A stretch of DNA of 64,000 bases from positions 2,914,001 to 2,978,000 of the forward strand of contig NZ_PHUE01000001.1 in the NCBI RefSeq assembly GCF_002813295.1, written 5' to 3'. Below the pieces are notes generated by a model. The model ran no database searches and had not been told where the DNA came from. It saw nothing but the letters and a program-made list of their open reading frames with translations. This document shows, piece by piece, positions 26,069 through 35,631 of this stretch (the first letter of the stretch is position 1; each line of letters starts with the position of its first letter). The position numbers and the translations under genes were made by a program. The DNA comes from Flavobacterium sp. 5 (lineage in GTDB: Bacteria > Bacteroidota > Bacteroidia > Flavobacteriales > Flavobacteriaceae).

Positions 26069-26079
26069 GAGACTTTTTA

Positions 26080-26610
26080 CTAATTACTAGTCACTTTTTC
26101 CGCGTAAACAATATAGTATCTAGGTGTGAAAAAACGTAACAATGGACGGAATCCAATTTTTTTAACGGGATGGGTGAATTTTTCTCTGTCGATAATTTTC
26201 CAACCTGTTTTTTCTAATAACCAATCCAATTGCCAGTCTTCGAATTCATGGTAATGTCTGTCCCACATATCTGTTTTACTACGATAAGCAGAAGAAAACC
26301 AAAGGCGTAAAGGAATTGATATTAATAATTTATCTGATTTTATTTCGCTTAAAATTGTGTAAGGATTAAGTAAATGTTCGAAAATTTCAAAGGCTGTTAC
26401 TACGTCTTGTTTATCTTCTGCAAAAACACTTTGATTTACATCTAAATCTTCGCCAGTAGTATTTTTTACAGTATAACCTTCGGCTTTCATTATTTTAGAA
26501 AAAGGATTGTCAACACCCAAATCTAGTATGGTTTGAGAAGGTGAAATGTGTTTTTTTAAAAATTCTAAAGTATGTTTGAATCTTTTATTAGGAAATGTTT
26601 TTTCGTACAT
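26080..26610 (-). CDS. Class I SAM-dependent methyltransferase
   Basis: The 176-residue protein contains the SAM-binding motif I as TILDLGVDNPFS near residue 27 and ...DVVTAFEIFEHLLNPYTIL near 68, the EHL acid-containing motif of methyltransferase 11/12 types. The substrate is unknown. It is shorter than many relatives but appears complete. The glycosyltransferase gene starts 11 bp downstream, so they are an operon. Confidence 0.78.
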   Translation of the reverse strand: MYEKTFPNKRFKHTLEFLKKHISPSQTILDLGVDNPFSKIMKAEGYTVKNTTGEDLDVNQSVFAEDKQDVVTAFEIFEHLLNPYTILSEIKSDKLLISIPLRLWFSSAYRSKTDMWDRHYHEFEDWQLDWLLEKTGWKIIDREKFTHPVKKIGFRPLLRFFTPRYYIVYAEKVTSN

Positions 26611-26754
26611 GTTTTTAATTTTTGACTAAAGCTGTTGCTTAAGTTTGCAAATATAAAGATTCTCTTTCTTATACCGTTTGTAATTTAAAATTTGTCCCAA
26701 CATTATTTGATTCTTGAGGAGGAATACGTGATTAGTCTTTTTTATCCAAAGCGA

Positions 26755-26787
26755 AAGCCCACAACACTAATAAAGCGATGTGGGCTT
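26755..26787 (-). terminator. Hairpin downstream of the KAS III gene
   Basis: AAGCCCACA pairs with TGTGGGCTT around a 15-nt loop, 26 bp past the stop at 26813. No strong T-run follows, so it may be a weak terminator or an mRNA 3' end. Confidence 0.5.
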
Positions 26788-26812
26788 GCAATATAAACGT
26801 ACAGGTAATCTC

Positions 26813-27871
26813 TTAATAGCGGTAAACAAAAGCGTTAATGTTCATTCCTGCTCCAACTGAAGCAAAAATGACAATATCTCCTTTGTTTATTTCTTGGTTC
26901 TCAATTTCCCCTCTAATAATAAGGTCAAAAAGTGTAGGGACAGTTGCAACACTACTGTTTCCTAATTCATGAATACTCATGGGCATAATGTTCTTTGGCG
27001 GATTTTGTCCGTACAATTTGTAAAAACGGTGAATGATAGCTTCATCCATTTTTTCGTTGGCTTGATGAATTAGAATTTTTTTCACATCACCAATTGCAAT
27101 ACCACTATTATCTAAGCAGCTTTTCATGGCAGCAGGAACTTGACTTAAGGCAAATTCATATATTTTACGACCATACATTTTTATGTACTTGGTATCAGGA
27201 TCTAAATCTGGATTGTATGATTTTCCAAAGAAGAGAAAATTAGCTTCTTCGGCAGCATATGTAGCACTTTCGTAAGATAGCATTCCAGTTTCATCATCTG
27301 AAGCTTCTATGACAGATGCACCAGCTCCATCAGAATAAATCATAGAATCTCTATCATGAGCGTCAACGACTCTGGATAAAGTTTCGGCACCTATGACAAG
27401 ACATTTTTTAGCCATTCCCGATTTGATAAAAGCATTGGCTTGCAATACTCCTTCAATCCATCCAGGACAACCAAAAAGAATATCGTAAGCGACACATTTT
27501 GGGTTTTTTATTTGTAATTTATGTTTAACTCTTGTTGCTAAACTTGGAATAATATCTGATTGGCTTGTACCATATTTTACGTCACCAAAGTTGTGAGCAA
27601 AAATAATGTAGTCTAAAGTTTCTGGGTCTATTCCTGCATTTTCAATTGCTTTCTGGGAAGCAAAAAAAGCTAAATCAGAAGCGGTATAATGGTCTTCTGC
27701 ATATCTTCTTTTTTCGATGCCTGTAATACCTTTGAATTTGTTAATGACAACTTCGTTTGGATAGGCAAAAGGAGAACCATCTTCGTTTAAGAAAACATGT
27801 TCACTAAAATCTGTATTGCTAATCTTTTTCTCAGGAATATAGCTTCCTATACCAGTTATTTTTATTTTCAT
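26813..27871 (-). CDS. 3-oxoacyl-ACP synthase III family protein (FabH-like)
   Basis: The start is set at 27871 (MKIKITGIGSYIPEKK); the longer frame adds 25 hydrophobic residues with no family match. It has 352 residues. The thiolase-fold triad appears as the cysteine in DILFGCPGWIEG, the histidine in ILIHQANEKMDEA and the asparagine in ELGNSSVATVPT. FabH starts fatty-acid chains from acyl-CoA; this longer homologue may act on specialised acyl chains. The adjacent transferases hint at a lipid modification pathway, unproven. Confidence 0.88.
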   Translation of the reverse strand: MKIKITGIGSYIPEKKISNTDFSEHVFLNEDGSPFAYPNEVVINKFKGITGIEKRRYAEDHYTASDLAFFASQKAIENAGIDPETLDYIIFAHNFGDVKYGTSQSDIIPSLATRVKHKLQIKNPKCVAYDILFGCPGWIEGVLQANAFIKSGMAKKCLVIGAETLSRVVDAHDRDSMIYSDGAGASVIEASDDETGMLSYESATYAAEEANFLFFGKSYNPDLDPDTKYIKMYGRKIYEFALSQVPAAMKSCLDNSGIAIGDVKKILIHQANEKMDEAIIHRFYKLYGQNPPKNIMPMSIHELGNSSVATVPTLFDLIIRGEIENQEINKGDIVIFASVGAGMNINAFVYRY

Positions 27872-28516
27872 TTTGATAATTTCCAGATAAATTTTGGCTA
27901 AAGTAATTATAATAAATGTATAAAGAACAAAAAAAATACTATGCATGCATATAATTGCAGAATTTTAAATATATGGTAAAATTATTGAATATTTTTTATT
28001 GAAAATTAATAAACGATGCATTTTATTCTTTTAATGAGTATAAATAACAAAGTGAGTATTTTTTGTTAAAAAGTTATTTTTTGAAATTAAAAGGATAAAT
28101 ATCATTTGATTTTAAAATACAATTTATCGACTTTGAAAGGCCTTTATTTTAAGGATTCTAATATATATTCTATTTTATTATTAAATGCTGTTTTGGGGTT
28201 AAAAGATATTGAAATGTCAGTTTTGGTTTTTATATGTTTTTTAGTAAAATATAATTAACCGCTTATTTGGATACTGCGAAAACGGTCATAAACACATCAT
28301 TTGTTACAGATAATGCTTCAAAAATACTATAGGAAGAGCATTTGTAAAAACTACATTTACGGTCTAAATTTCATCAATTTCTTAGCAATAATACTTCAAA
28401 CAAATGAAAGTAAAAAACAACAATGTGTTTGAATGATTTATGAATTCTTTTCCTTGTTGTTTTAAATTGTAAAATAAAAGTATTGCCAAATAACTAAAAT
28501 AAATTAAAAAATAATA
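27872..28516. other. Non-coding regulatory gap upstream of the PUL
   Basis: This 645-bp, very AT-rich gap separates divergent KAS III and GH3 genes. I see no credible coding frame and no RNA gene. An AACAACAATGTG / CCTTGTTGTTTT stem-like pair lies at about 28417-28462. No clear TTTG-N20-TAnnTTTG promoter was found, and the HTCS-like direct repeats seen before susC are absent. Confidence 0.5.
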
Positions 28517-30799
28517 ATGAAAAAACACATAGATAAGTATATGTTTCTTTTGCTAATTGTTTTTGCAAACGGAATTGCTCAAACCAAGAAACATTTAGAT
28601 AGCACTAAACCTATTGAAGATCGTATTTCACTTTTGATGAAAGAAATGACATTGGAAGAAAAAGTTGGTCAAATGAATCAGTACAACGGTTCATGGGATT
28701 TTACGGGACCAAAACCAGAATCAGGTTCTGAGGGAGAAAAATATGATCATATAAAAAAGGGTTGGGTAGGATCAATGCTGAGTGTAAGAGGTGTTAAAGA
28801 AGTTAGAGCGGTACAAAAAATTGCTGTAGAAGAAACACGTCTGGGAATTCCGTTAATTTTTGGTTTTGATGTTATTCATGGATATAAAACATTAAGTCCT
28901 ATTCCGTTAGCAGAAGCTGCAAGTTGGGATTTGGAAGCGATCAAAAACTCGGCTCGTGTAGCTGCAGATGAAGCTTCAGCATCTGGATTAAACTGGACCT
29001 TTGCTCCTAATGTAGATATCTCAAATGATGCAAGATGGGGAAGAGTCATGGAGGGCGCTGGAGAAGATCCTTATTTAGGAAGCAAAATTGCCAAGGCTAG
29101 AATAAGTGGTTTTCAAGGAGAAGATCTAAGCGCAGCTACTTCTATTGTGGCTTGTGCCAAACATTTTGCTGCTTATGGTTTTGTTGAAGCAGGTAAAGAA
29201 TATAACATTGTCGACATGAGTAATTCTAAGTTATACAATAGTGTATTGCCTCCTTTTAAAGCTTCAGTAGATGCGGGTGCACGTACCTTTATGAATTCAT
29301 TTAATACATTAAATGGTATTCCAGCAACTGGAAACAGCTTTTTACAAAGAGATATTTTAAAAGGAGCATGGGGATTTAAAGGCTTTGTTGTTTCTGACTG
29401 GGCATCTATAGCCGAAATGATTACACATGGCTATGCCTCTGATGGTGCAGATGCAGCTACAAAAGCAGCTATTGCAGGTTCTGATATGGATATGGAATCA
29501 CATATTTATGTTGCTGAATTGGTTGGATTAGTAAAAAAAGGTTTAGTTAAAGAGAGTGTTGTTAACGATGCAGTTCGTAGAATTCTTAGAGTCAAATTTG
29601 AATTAGGCTTATTTGATAATCCTTATAAAAATTGTGATGAAGCTAGAGAAAAATCAACTGTTGGTAATAAGGCTAATAATGAGGATGTTTTGGATATGGC
29701 CAAAAAATCAATTGTTTTGTTAAAAAATGAAAAAAACTTATTACCATTAAAAAAATCCGGAAATAAAATTGCGCTTATAGGTGCTTTGGCAAATGATAAA
29801 AACAGCCCTTTGGGAAGTTGGAGAATTGCTGCAGATGATGATACTGCAATATCTGTTTTGGAAGGAATGAAGCAATACAAAAACAATTCATTAGTTTATG
29901 AAAAAGGTACAGATGTCGCTACAAATAAACAAATGTTTGTTGATGAAGTAAAAGTTAATACTACTGATTATTCTGGTTTCGAAGCTGCAAAAAAAGCTGC
30001 AAAAGAGGCAGATGTTGTAGTAATGGTTCTAGGAGAAATTGGTTTTCAAAGTGGTGAAGGACGTAGTAGAACAGAATTGGGTTTACCAGGAAATCAACAG
30101 CAATTGTTGGAGGAAGTTTACAAAGTAAATCCTAATATTGTTTTGGTTTTAAATAATGGTCGCCCGCTAGCATTGCCTTGGGCAGCAGAGAATATCCCTG
30201 CGATAGTTGAAGCTTGGCAGTTAGGAACTCAATCTGGAAATGCAATCGCTCAGGTTTTATATGGTGATTATAATCCAAGTGGTAAGTTACCAATGTCGTT
30301 TCCTCGAAATGTGGGACAATGTCCAATCTATTATAATTCGTATAATACAGGAAGACCTAATAATAAAGATAAAAACGTTTTTTGGTCGCATTATACAGAT
30401 GTCGAAAAAACACCTTTATATCCTTTCGGCTTTGGACTGAGCTATACTTCTTTTGCTTATAAAAATTTAAAAATGGCAAAAACTACTTTCAAAAAAGGAG
30501 AAGTAATTGAACTATCTGTCGAAGTTACAAATACAGGTAATTATGATGGTAAAGAAGTCGTTCAATTATATTTAAATGATGTAGCAGCAAGTATAGTAAG
30601 ACCGGTGAAAGAATTAAAAGGTTTTGAATTAGTGGCATTAAAAAAAGGAGAAACTAAAACTATTCAATTTACATTAACGGATAAAGAGCTTGGTTTTTAT
30701 GATAACGAAGGTAGGTTTTTGGTAGAACCAGGAGTTTTTAATGTGATGGTTGGATGGAATTCTAATGATGGACTTACTAGCAAATTTGAACTAAAATAA
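28517..30799 (+). CDS. bglX: Glycoside hydrolase family 3, BglX-type
   Basis: This 760-residue enzyme has a signal peptide ending near ...NGIAQ. It removes terminal beta-linked glucose or xylose from oligosaccharides, probably in the periplasm. The N-terminal barrel carries GRVMEGAGEDPYLGS and the nucleophile aspartate in GFVVSDWAS at residue 294. The second domain has the GEGRSRTELGLPG segment thought to hold the acid/base. A fibronectin-III-like domain ends the protein. Neighbouring HTCS, SusCD and GH10 suggest xylo-oligosaccharides as substrate, though BglX-type enzymes are often beta-glucosidases. Confidence 0.92.
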   Translation: MKKHIDKYMFLLLIVFANGIAQTKKHLDSTKPIEDRISLLMKEMTLEEKVGQMNQYNGSWDFTGPKPESGSEGEKYDHIKKGWVGSMLSVRGVKEVRAVQKIAVEETRLGIPLIFGFDVIHGYKTLSPIPLAEAASWDLEAIKNSARVAADEASASGLNWTFAPNVDISNDARWGRVMEGAGEDPYLGSKIAKARISGFQGEDLSAATSIVACAKHFAAYGFVEAGKEYNIVDMSNSKLYNSVLPPFKASVDAGARTFMNSFNTLNGIPATGNSFLQRDILKGAWGFKGFVVSDWASIAEMITHGYASDGADAATKAAIAGSDMDMESHIYVAELVGLVKKGLVKESVVNDAVRRILRVKFELGLFDNPYKNCDEAREKSTVGNKANNEDVLDMAKKSIVLLKNEKNLLPLKKSGNKIALIGALANDKNSPLGSWRIAADDDTAISVLEGMKQYKNNSLVYEKGTDVATNKQMFVDEVKVNTTDYSGFEAAKKAAKEADVVVMVLGEIGFQSGEGRSRTELGLPGNQQQLLEEVYKVNPNIVLVLNNGRPLALPWAAENIPAIVEAWQLGTQSGNAIAQVLYGDYNPSGKLPMSFPRNVGQCPIYYNSYNTGRPNNKDKNVFWSHYTDVEKTPLYPFGFGLSYTSFAYKNLKMAKTTFKKGEVIELSVEVTNTGNYDGKEVVQLYLNDVAASIVRPVKELKGFELVALKKGETKTIQFTLTDKELGFYDNEGRFLVEPGVFNVMVGWNSNDGLTSKFELK

Positions 30800-30866
30800 A
30801 TGTTGAAAAACTAAAAAATAAATTCGCAAGAAGAGTTACGTTTTTTTTTTTAGAAGAACCTTATAG

Positions 30867-30916
30867 CCTGAGTACGATTAATCCTTGTAAAATTATTAAT
30901 CCTACTCGGGTTTTTG
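30867..30916 (+). terminator. Terminator after the GH3 gene
   Basis: CCTGAGTACGATTAAT pairs imperfectly with ATTAATCCTACTCGG, followed by GTTTTT. It isolates the GH3 gene from the HTCS gene. Confidence 0.6.
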
Positions 30917-31047
30917 GCAATATGATGAAATTTATATTGAAAAAGCAAGTGTTCTATTTAGTTTTATTAATATTGTTTTAGTATTCCTTAGAATATAAGT
31001 CAAATTAGAAATTTTATTTTCAGATAAAGTTTATATAAATAATGTAA

Positions 31048-34000
31048 ATGAAAAATATAAAATATTTTCTTGTATTCTATTTTGCTTTTGCAAATTCTAT
31101 TTTAGCGCAATATAAATTTGATAATTACCAATTTAGAAGCATTCAGGAAACAAAGTCACAAAGAGCGATTGCTTCTATAGTTCAGGATAAAAATGGTTTC
31201 ATGTGGGTGGGAACCAATGGTGCTGGTTTATATCGTTATGATGGTGTAAATTATTTTGCATATGAATATAATCCCAAAAAAAGAGGTTCGGTAAATAGTA
31301 ACTTGATTTATTCCACTTTTGTTGATCCAAAAAATAATTTGTGGGTTGGTACAGATGAAGGTTTGTGTTTGTATAATAGAGATCAAGATAATTTTACTAA
31401 AATTAATATTCAAAATGTTATTGCAAAAGGATATGATGATCCAATTTCTGTAAAGACTATTATTCAAGATAATAATAACAATTTACTACTGGGAACTTAT
31501 GGTTTTGGAATTTTTAAAATTAATTTAAAGACTTTAAAAGCCTCATTAATAAAACCAAGTTTACTTAATCGAGTTGATTTGCAAGTAAATTGTTCGGTAA
31601 AAAACAAGCAAGGGATTATTTATTTTGGTACAGGGCACGGTCTTATCGAGATGGATTCAAGAGGAAACATAAAGCAGGTTTATAAAGATAAATTTAAAAG
31701 GGAACCAATTTTAAATGAAATAGAAAGTCTTACTATAGATAAATTTGGGTATATATGGGTGGGAACTACTTCAGATGGTCTTTTGAAAATTAAACCAGAA
31801 ACAGATAATTATCAGTATGAAAATTATCGCATTACCAAAAATAAAATCCTATCTCTAATTCAAAGTAGCAAAGATTACATGATTTGCGGAACAGAGAATG
31901 AAGGTTTATTAATTGTAAACCAAGAAGGGGAGATGATCAAACAATATGTGCATAGTAAGTATAATGACTTTAGTTTAAAATCTAATTCTGTTTGGTCATT
32001 ATTTGAAGACAAGGAAAATAGATTGTGGTTGGGTTATTACAATAAAGGACTTGGAGTATTTGATAAACCTAACAATAAATTTAATGCTATTGAATCCCTT
32101 CTAAATAATGAAAATTCTTTACAAACAAGCTCAGTTACTGCTGTCGTAAAAGATAAAACAGGTAAGTTATTAATAAGTACCGAAGGAGGAGGATTGGATG
32201 TTTTTAATCCTAATGATAAGCAGTTTATACATGTAAACAAAAAGAGTCAAAATTATTTTTCAGGTTTGGATGCGAATGATATTCAAACCATATTTATAGA
32301 TAGTAAGCAAAATATCTGGTTAGCAAGCTGGGATAAAGGTGTTTACTTTTTAAAAAAGGGCACAACTAGATTTATAAATTACAATACCACAAATACATTA
32401 GGATTAAAATCAAATCGAATTTTTAGTTTTTCTGAAGATTCTAATGGACGAATTTGGATTGGATCTTATATAAAAGGATTGCATTATTATGATCCAAAAA
32501 ATAACAGCTTTATACACTGCGATTCTAAATCATTTGTTGATAGCTCTTTAGATTTAAGTTTTATCCGTAAAGTTTTTGTTGATTCGGATGATATGGTTTG
32601 GGTGGGAACAACATTAGGTTTATATACCGTAAATATAAAAACCAATAATAGTTTCAAAGTGACTTCAATGCGTGATGGGATGTTTAAAAACAGAATCAAG
32701 CATAAAAGTATTCAAACTATTTTATCGATTTATGAATCAAATGATAAAACAATATGGATAGGAACTGATGGTGGAGGCTTGTTTAGTTATAATAAAAAAA
32801 CCAAGATATTTTCAAATTACAATGATTTCCCTGGTTTCAAAGAAAAATCGGTTCGTGCAATAATTTCAGATAATAATGGTTGCCTATGGGTAAGCGGAGG
32901 ATTGGGTCTTACTAAACTTGATTTTAAAAACAAAAAAAGCACTAATTTAGATAAAGACGATGGTCTTATTGTGAATGAGTTTAACAACAATGCTGTTTTT
33001 AAAGATGGAAATGGAGATCTTTATTTTGGTAGCTATGAGGGAATTAATTATTTTAATCCCAATCAGATAAAAAGAACAGAAAAGGCACCAAGTTTATATT
33101 TTAGTGATTTTAAATTATTCAACAAATCAATAACGTTAAATGAAGAATCTTCACCGCTAACTAAGGTAATTTCTCAAACCAAGGAGCTTATTCTTAACCA
33201 CACCCAATCTGTTTTTACAATTGAATATGTTGGAATTAACTATAATTATTCTAGTAAGAATCAATATGCCTATTATCTTGAAGGTTTTGAAAATGAATGG
33301 AATTATGTAGGGAATAACAGAACAGCAACTTATACAAATCTGGCACCTGGTAATTATATTTTTAAAGTAAAATCAGCAAAAGCCAATGGATCTTGGAATT
33401 CTATTCCGCTTGAATTAAAAATAAAAATATTACCTCCATGGTGGAAAACCTATTGGGCCTATTTATTATACACATCAATTTTAGTTTTCTTGATTGTATA
33501 TCTAAATAAAATCTATCAAAATCGTTTCAAAGCAAAACAGGCAATATTTTTAGAAAAAGAAAAAAGGATTCAATTAGAGAAACTAAATAATAAGAAATTA
33601 CAATTTTTCACGAATATTTCTCATGAATTTAGAACACCATTAACGTTAATTATTAATCCTTTAGAAGATATTTTAAGAAATAAAAATCTGTCTCCTGATA
33701 TCCATAATAAATTAAATACAATCCATAAAAGTTCTAGTAGACTTTCAAGATTGATCAATGAGCTTATGGATTTTAATAAATTGCAGTTTAATAAAATCTT
33801 TCTGCAAGTTAAAAAAATAGAAGTTGTAGCCTTTACAAAAGAGGTAATAAGTTATTTTGAAGAAGAAGCTATTGCAAGAAATATTGAAATTAGTTTTGAA
33901 TCAACTGTTGATGAATTGGTAGATTGGCTTGACCCCAAAATGGTGGAAAAGATAATCTTTAACATTATTTCAAATGCATTTAAGTTTACTCCAGATAATG

Positions 34001-35181
34001 GTTTTATTACTGTTTCTATTAAAAAATTTGATTCAGATAGTTTATTAATCATTGAGGGAAATAAAGTTTCTTCATTTTCAATCACAATTAAAGATACTGG
34101 TTCAGGAATTCATAAAAATGATTTGAAACGAATTTTTGATAGATTCTATCAAGTCAATAACCTAAATAAGGCTTATTATGGTAGTACAGGAATAGGCCTT
34201 GAAGTTGTAAAAGAATTTGTTGAATTGCACAAAGGGAAAATAGATGTTGAAAGCCAAGTTGGAGAAGGTACAAAGTTTACAGTTACATTTCCATTGGGTA
34301 AATCTTTTTATAATGATAATGAAATAGTCAATGAAACCCATAAGTTAGAAAAGTATAAAAGCAAAGTATTCATTCAACCGAATAAAAATAATGAGTTTGA
34401 TGATGAAATTGAAGAAGAAGTTATAAAAGCATACACGGTTTTGATTGTTGAAGATAATGTAGATTTAAGAAACTATCTGAAAAACGAACTAAGTAAACTC
34501 TATAAAGTTATTGTTGCAGAAAATGGTAAAATAGGTTATGAACTTGCTATCCAAAAATTACCAGATTTGATTATTACTGATGTTATTATGCCTGTAATGG
34601 ATGGCTTGCAATTTTGCAAAAATATAAAAGGAGATCTAAAGACAAGTCATATTCCGTTATTAATGTTATCTGCAAAAGCAATGGTCAAAGATAGATTAGA
34701 AGGAATAGATTCGGGCGCCGATATTTATTTGAGTAAGCCATTTGAGTTGGATATTTTAAAATCCAGTTTAGCGCAACTTATCACAAGTAGGCAAATCATG
34801 TTTAAGAAATTCTACACAGGAATAACAAAAGATGGTAAAGACAAAACGACTACTCTGGACAATGAATTCATTCAAAAGACATTACATTTTATTAATGAAA
34901 ATATAAGTGATTCGAGGTTGAGTGTAGAATTATTGTCTTCCAAAGTTTTCTTAAGTAGAAGTCAATTGTACCGAAAAATAAAAGTATTAACAGGTGTTTC
35001 GGTAAATGAGTTTATTAGAAATGTTCGATTAGAAAAAGCAAAACAGTTAATCGAACAAGGGGATAATAATATTAATGAAATTAGTTATAAAGTAGGATTT
35101 ACATCGCCATCTTATTTTACCAAATGTTATAAAATAAAATATGGGCATTTGCCAACACAAGAGAAAAAATCTAAAGAATAA
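31048..35181 (+). CDS. Hybrid two-component system sensor-regulator (HTCS)
   Basis: All parts of a polysaccharide-sensing HTCS are present in 1377 residues: a signal peptide, two seven-bladed-propeller-type blocks of Reg_prop repeats (IWVGTTSDGLLKI and similar, about residues 30-680), a Y_Y_Y domain near 700-790, a membrane segment near 799-825, a histidine kinase with H859 in NISHEFRTPL and GSTGIGLEVV, a receiver with D1178 in IITDVIMPVMDG, and a C-terminal AraC-type HTH. It senses oligosaccharides in the periplasm and directly activates the PUL. It is followed by a terminator. Confidence 0.95.
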   Translation: MKNIKYFLVFYFAFANSILAQYKFDNYQFRSIQETKSQRAIASIVQDKNGFMWVGTNGAGLYRYDGVNYFAYEYNPKKRGSVNSNLIYSTFVDPKNNLWVGTDEGLCLYNRDQDNFTKINIQNVIAKGYDDPISVKTIIQDNNNNLLLGTYGFGIFKINLKTLKASLIKPSLLNRVDLQVNCSVKNKQGIIYFGTGHGLIEMDSRGNIKQVYKDKFKREPILNEIESLTIDKFGYIWVGTTSDGLLKIKPETDNYQYENYRITKNKILSLIQSSKDYMICGTENEGLLIVNQEGEMIKQYVHSKYNDFSLKSNSVWSLFEDKENRLWLGYYNKGLGVFDKPNNKFNAIESLLNNENSLQTSSVTAVVKDKTGKLLISTEGGGLDVFNPNDKQFIHVNKKSQNYFSGLDANDIQTIFIDSKQNIWLASWDKGVYFLKKGTTRFINYNTTNTLGLKSNRIFSFSEDSNGRIWIGSYIKGLHYYDPKNNSFIHCDSKSFVDSSLDLSFIRKVFVDSDDMVWVGTTLGLYTVNIKTNNSFKVTSMRDGMFKNRIKHKSIQTILSIYESNDKTIWIGTDGGGLFSYNKKTKIFSNYNDFPGFKEKSVRAIISDNNGCLWVSGGLGLTKLDFKNKKSTNLDKDDGLIVNEFNNNAVFKDGNGDLYFGSYEGINYFNPNQIKRTEKAPSLYFSDFKLFNKSITLNEESSPLTKVISQTKELILNHTQSVFTIEYVGINYNYSSKNQYAYYLEGFENEWNYVGNNRTATYTNLAPGNYIFKVKSAKANGSWNSIPLELKIKILPPWWKTYWAYLLYTSILVFLIVYLNKIYQNRFKAKQAIFLEKEKRIQLEKLNNKKLQFFTNISHEFRTPLTLIINPLEDILRNKNLSPDIHNKLNTIHKSSSRLSRLINELMDFNKLQFNKIFLQVKKIEVVAFTKEVISYFEEEAIARNIEISFESTVDELVDWLDPKMVEKIIFNIISNAFKFTPDNGFITVSIKKFDSDSLLIIEGNKVSSFSITIKDTGSGIHKNDLKRIFDRFYQVNNLNKAYYGSTGIGLEVVKEFVELHKGKIDVESQVGEGTKFTVTFPLGKSFYNDNEIVNETHKLEKYKSKVFIQPNKNNEFDDEIEEEVIKAYTVLIVEDNVDLRNYLKNELSKLYKVIVAENGKIGYELAIQKLPDLIITDVIMPVMDGLQFCKNIKGDLKTSHIPLLMLSAKAMVKDRLEGIDSGADIYLSKPFELDILKSSLAQLITSRQIMFKKFYTGITKDGKDKTTTLDNEFIQKTLHFINENISDSRLSVELLSSKVFLSRSQLYRKIKVLTGVSVNEFIRNVRLEKAKQLIEQGDNNINEISYKVGFTSPSYFTKCYKIKYGHLPTQEKKSKE

Positions 35182-35220
35182 GATCAGTTTGATACTATTT
35201 TAAAGAAGCATTTAACTTCA

Positions 35221-35257
35221 AAAAGACTCCAATTTTATAATTGGAGTCTTTTTTTTT
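35221..35257 (+). terminator. Rho-independent terminator after HTCS
   Basis: AAAAGACTCCAATT and AATTGGAGTCTTTT form a 14-bp stem with a short loop and are followed by a T-run. It lies 40 bp after the HTCS stop. Confidence 0.8.
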
Positions 35258-35441
35258 GCTAAAAATTTATATACCCAATAGGGATAATCATTTTTTACAT
35301 TTAATAAATTTAGTTAACGAAATAATACCCGCTTTTTTTTCTGAAATAATATTTTTTAGACACATTTTTCAATAATAATTTAATAGTTTTTTAAATAGCT
35401 GAGAATTGTTTAGTGAGTTAATGGCTCGTTTTTGATGTTTT

Positions 35442-35546
35442 CTGCATCAAATGTTCTAGAATAGGCTTCATATGTTTTAGAATATTTGGTGCATTGAGTC
35501 TACTTTGGTTTCAGAATATTTGACAAATTGTTTTGGTGCATCAAAT
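35442..35546 (+). promoter_or_regulatory. Phased direct repeats upstream of susC (candidate HTCS operator)
   Basis: Three related sites read GTTCTAGAATA (35453), GTTTTAGAATATTTG (35474) and GTTTCAGAATATTTG (35508), 21 bp and 34 bp apart, about two and three helical turns. TGCATCAAAT occurs at 35442 and 35537, framing the group. AraC-type DNA-binding domains bind such direct repeats, so this is the best candidate HTCS site. The rest of the 450-bp gap 35182-35631 shows nothing else beyond the terminator. Confidence 0.5.
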
Positions 35547-35631
35547 AGTAAGGAGATGAAATAACAATACCGTTAAATGTTTTAAAAACTTAAAAAACTA
35601 ATTAGTAAAACTCAAAAACCAACCAAATTTT

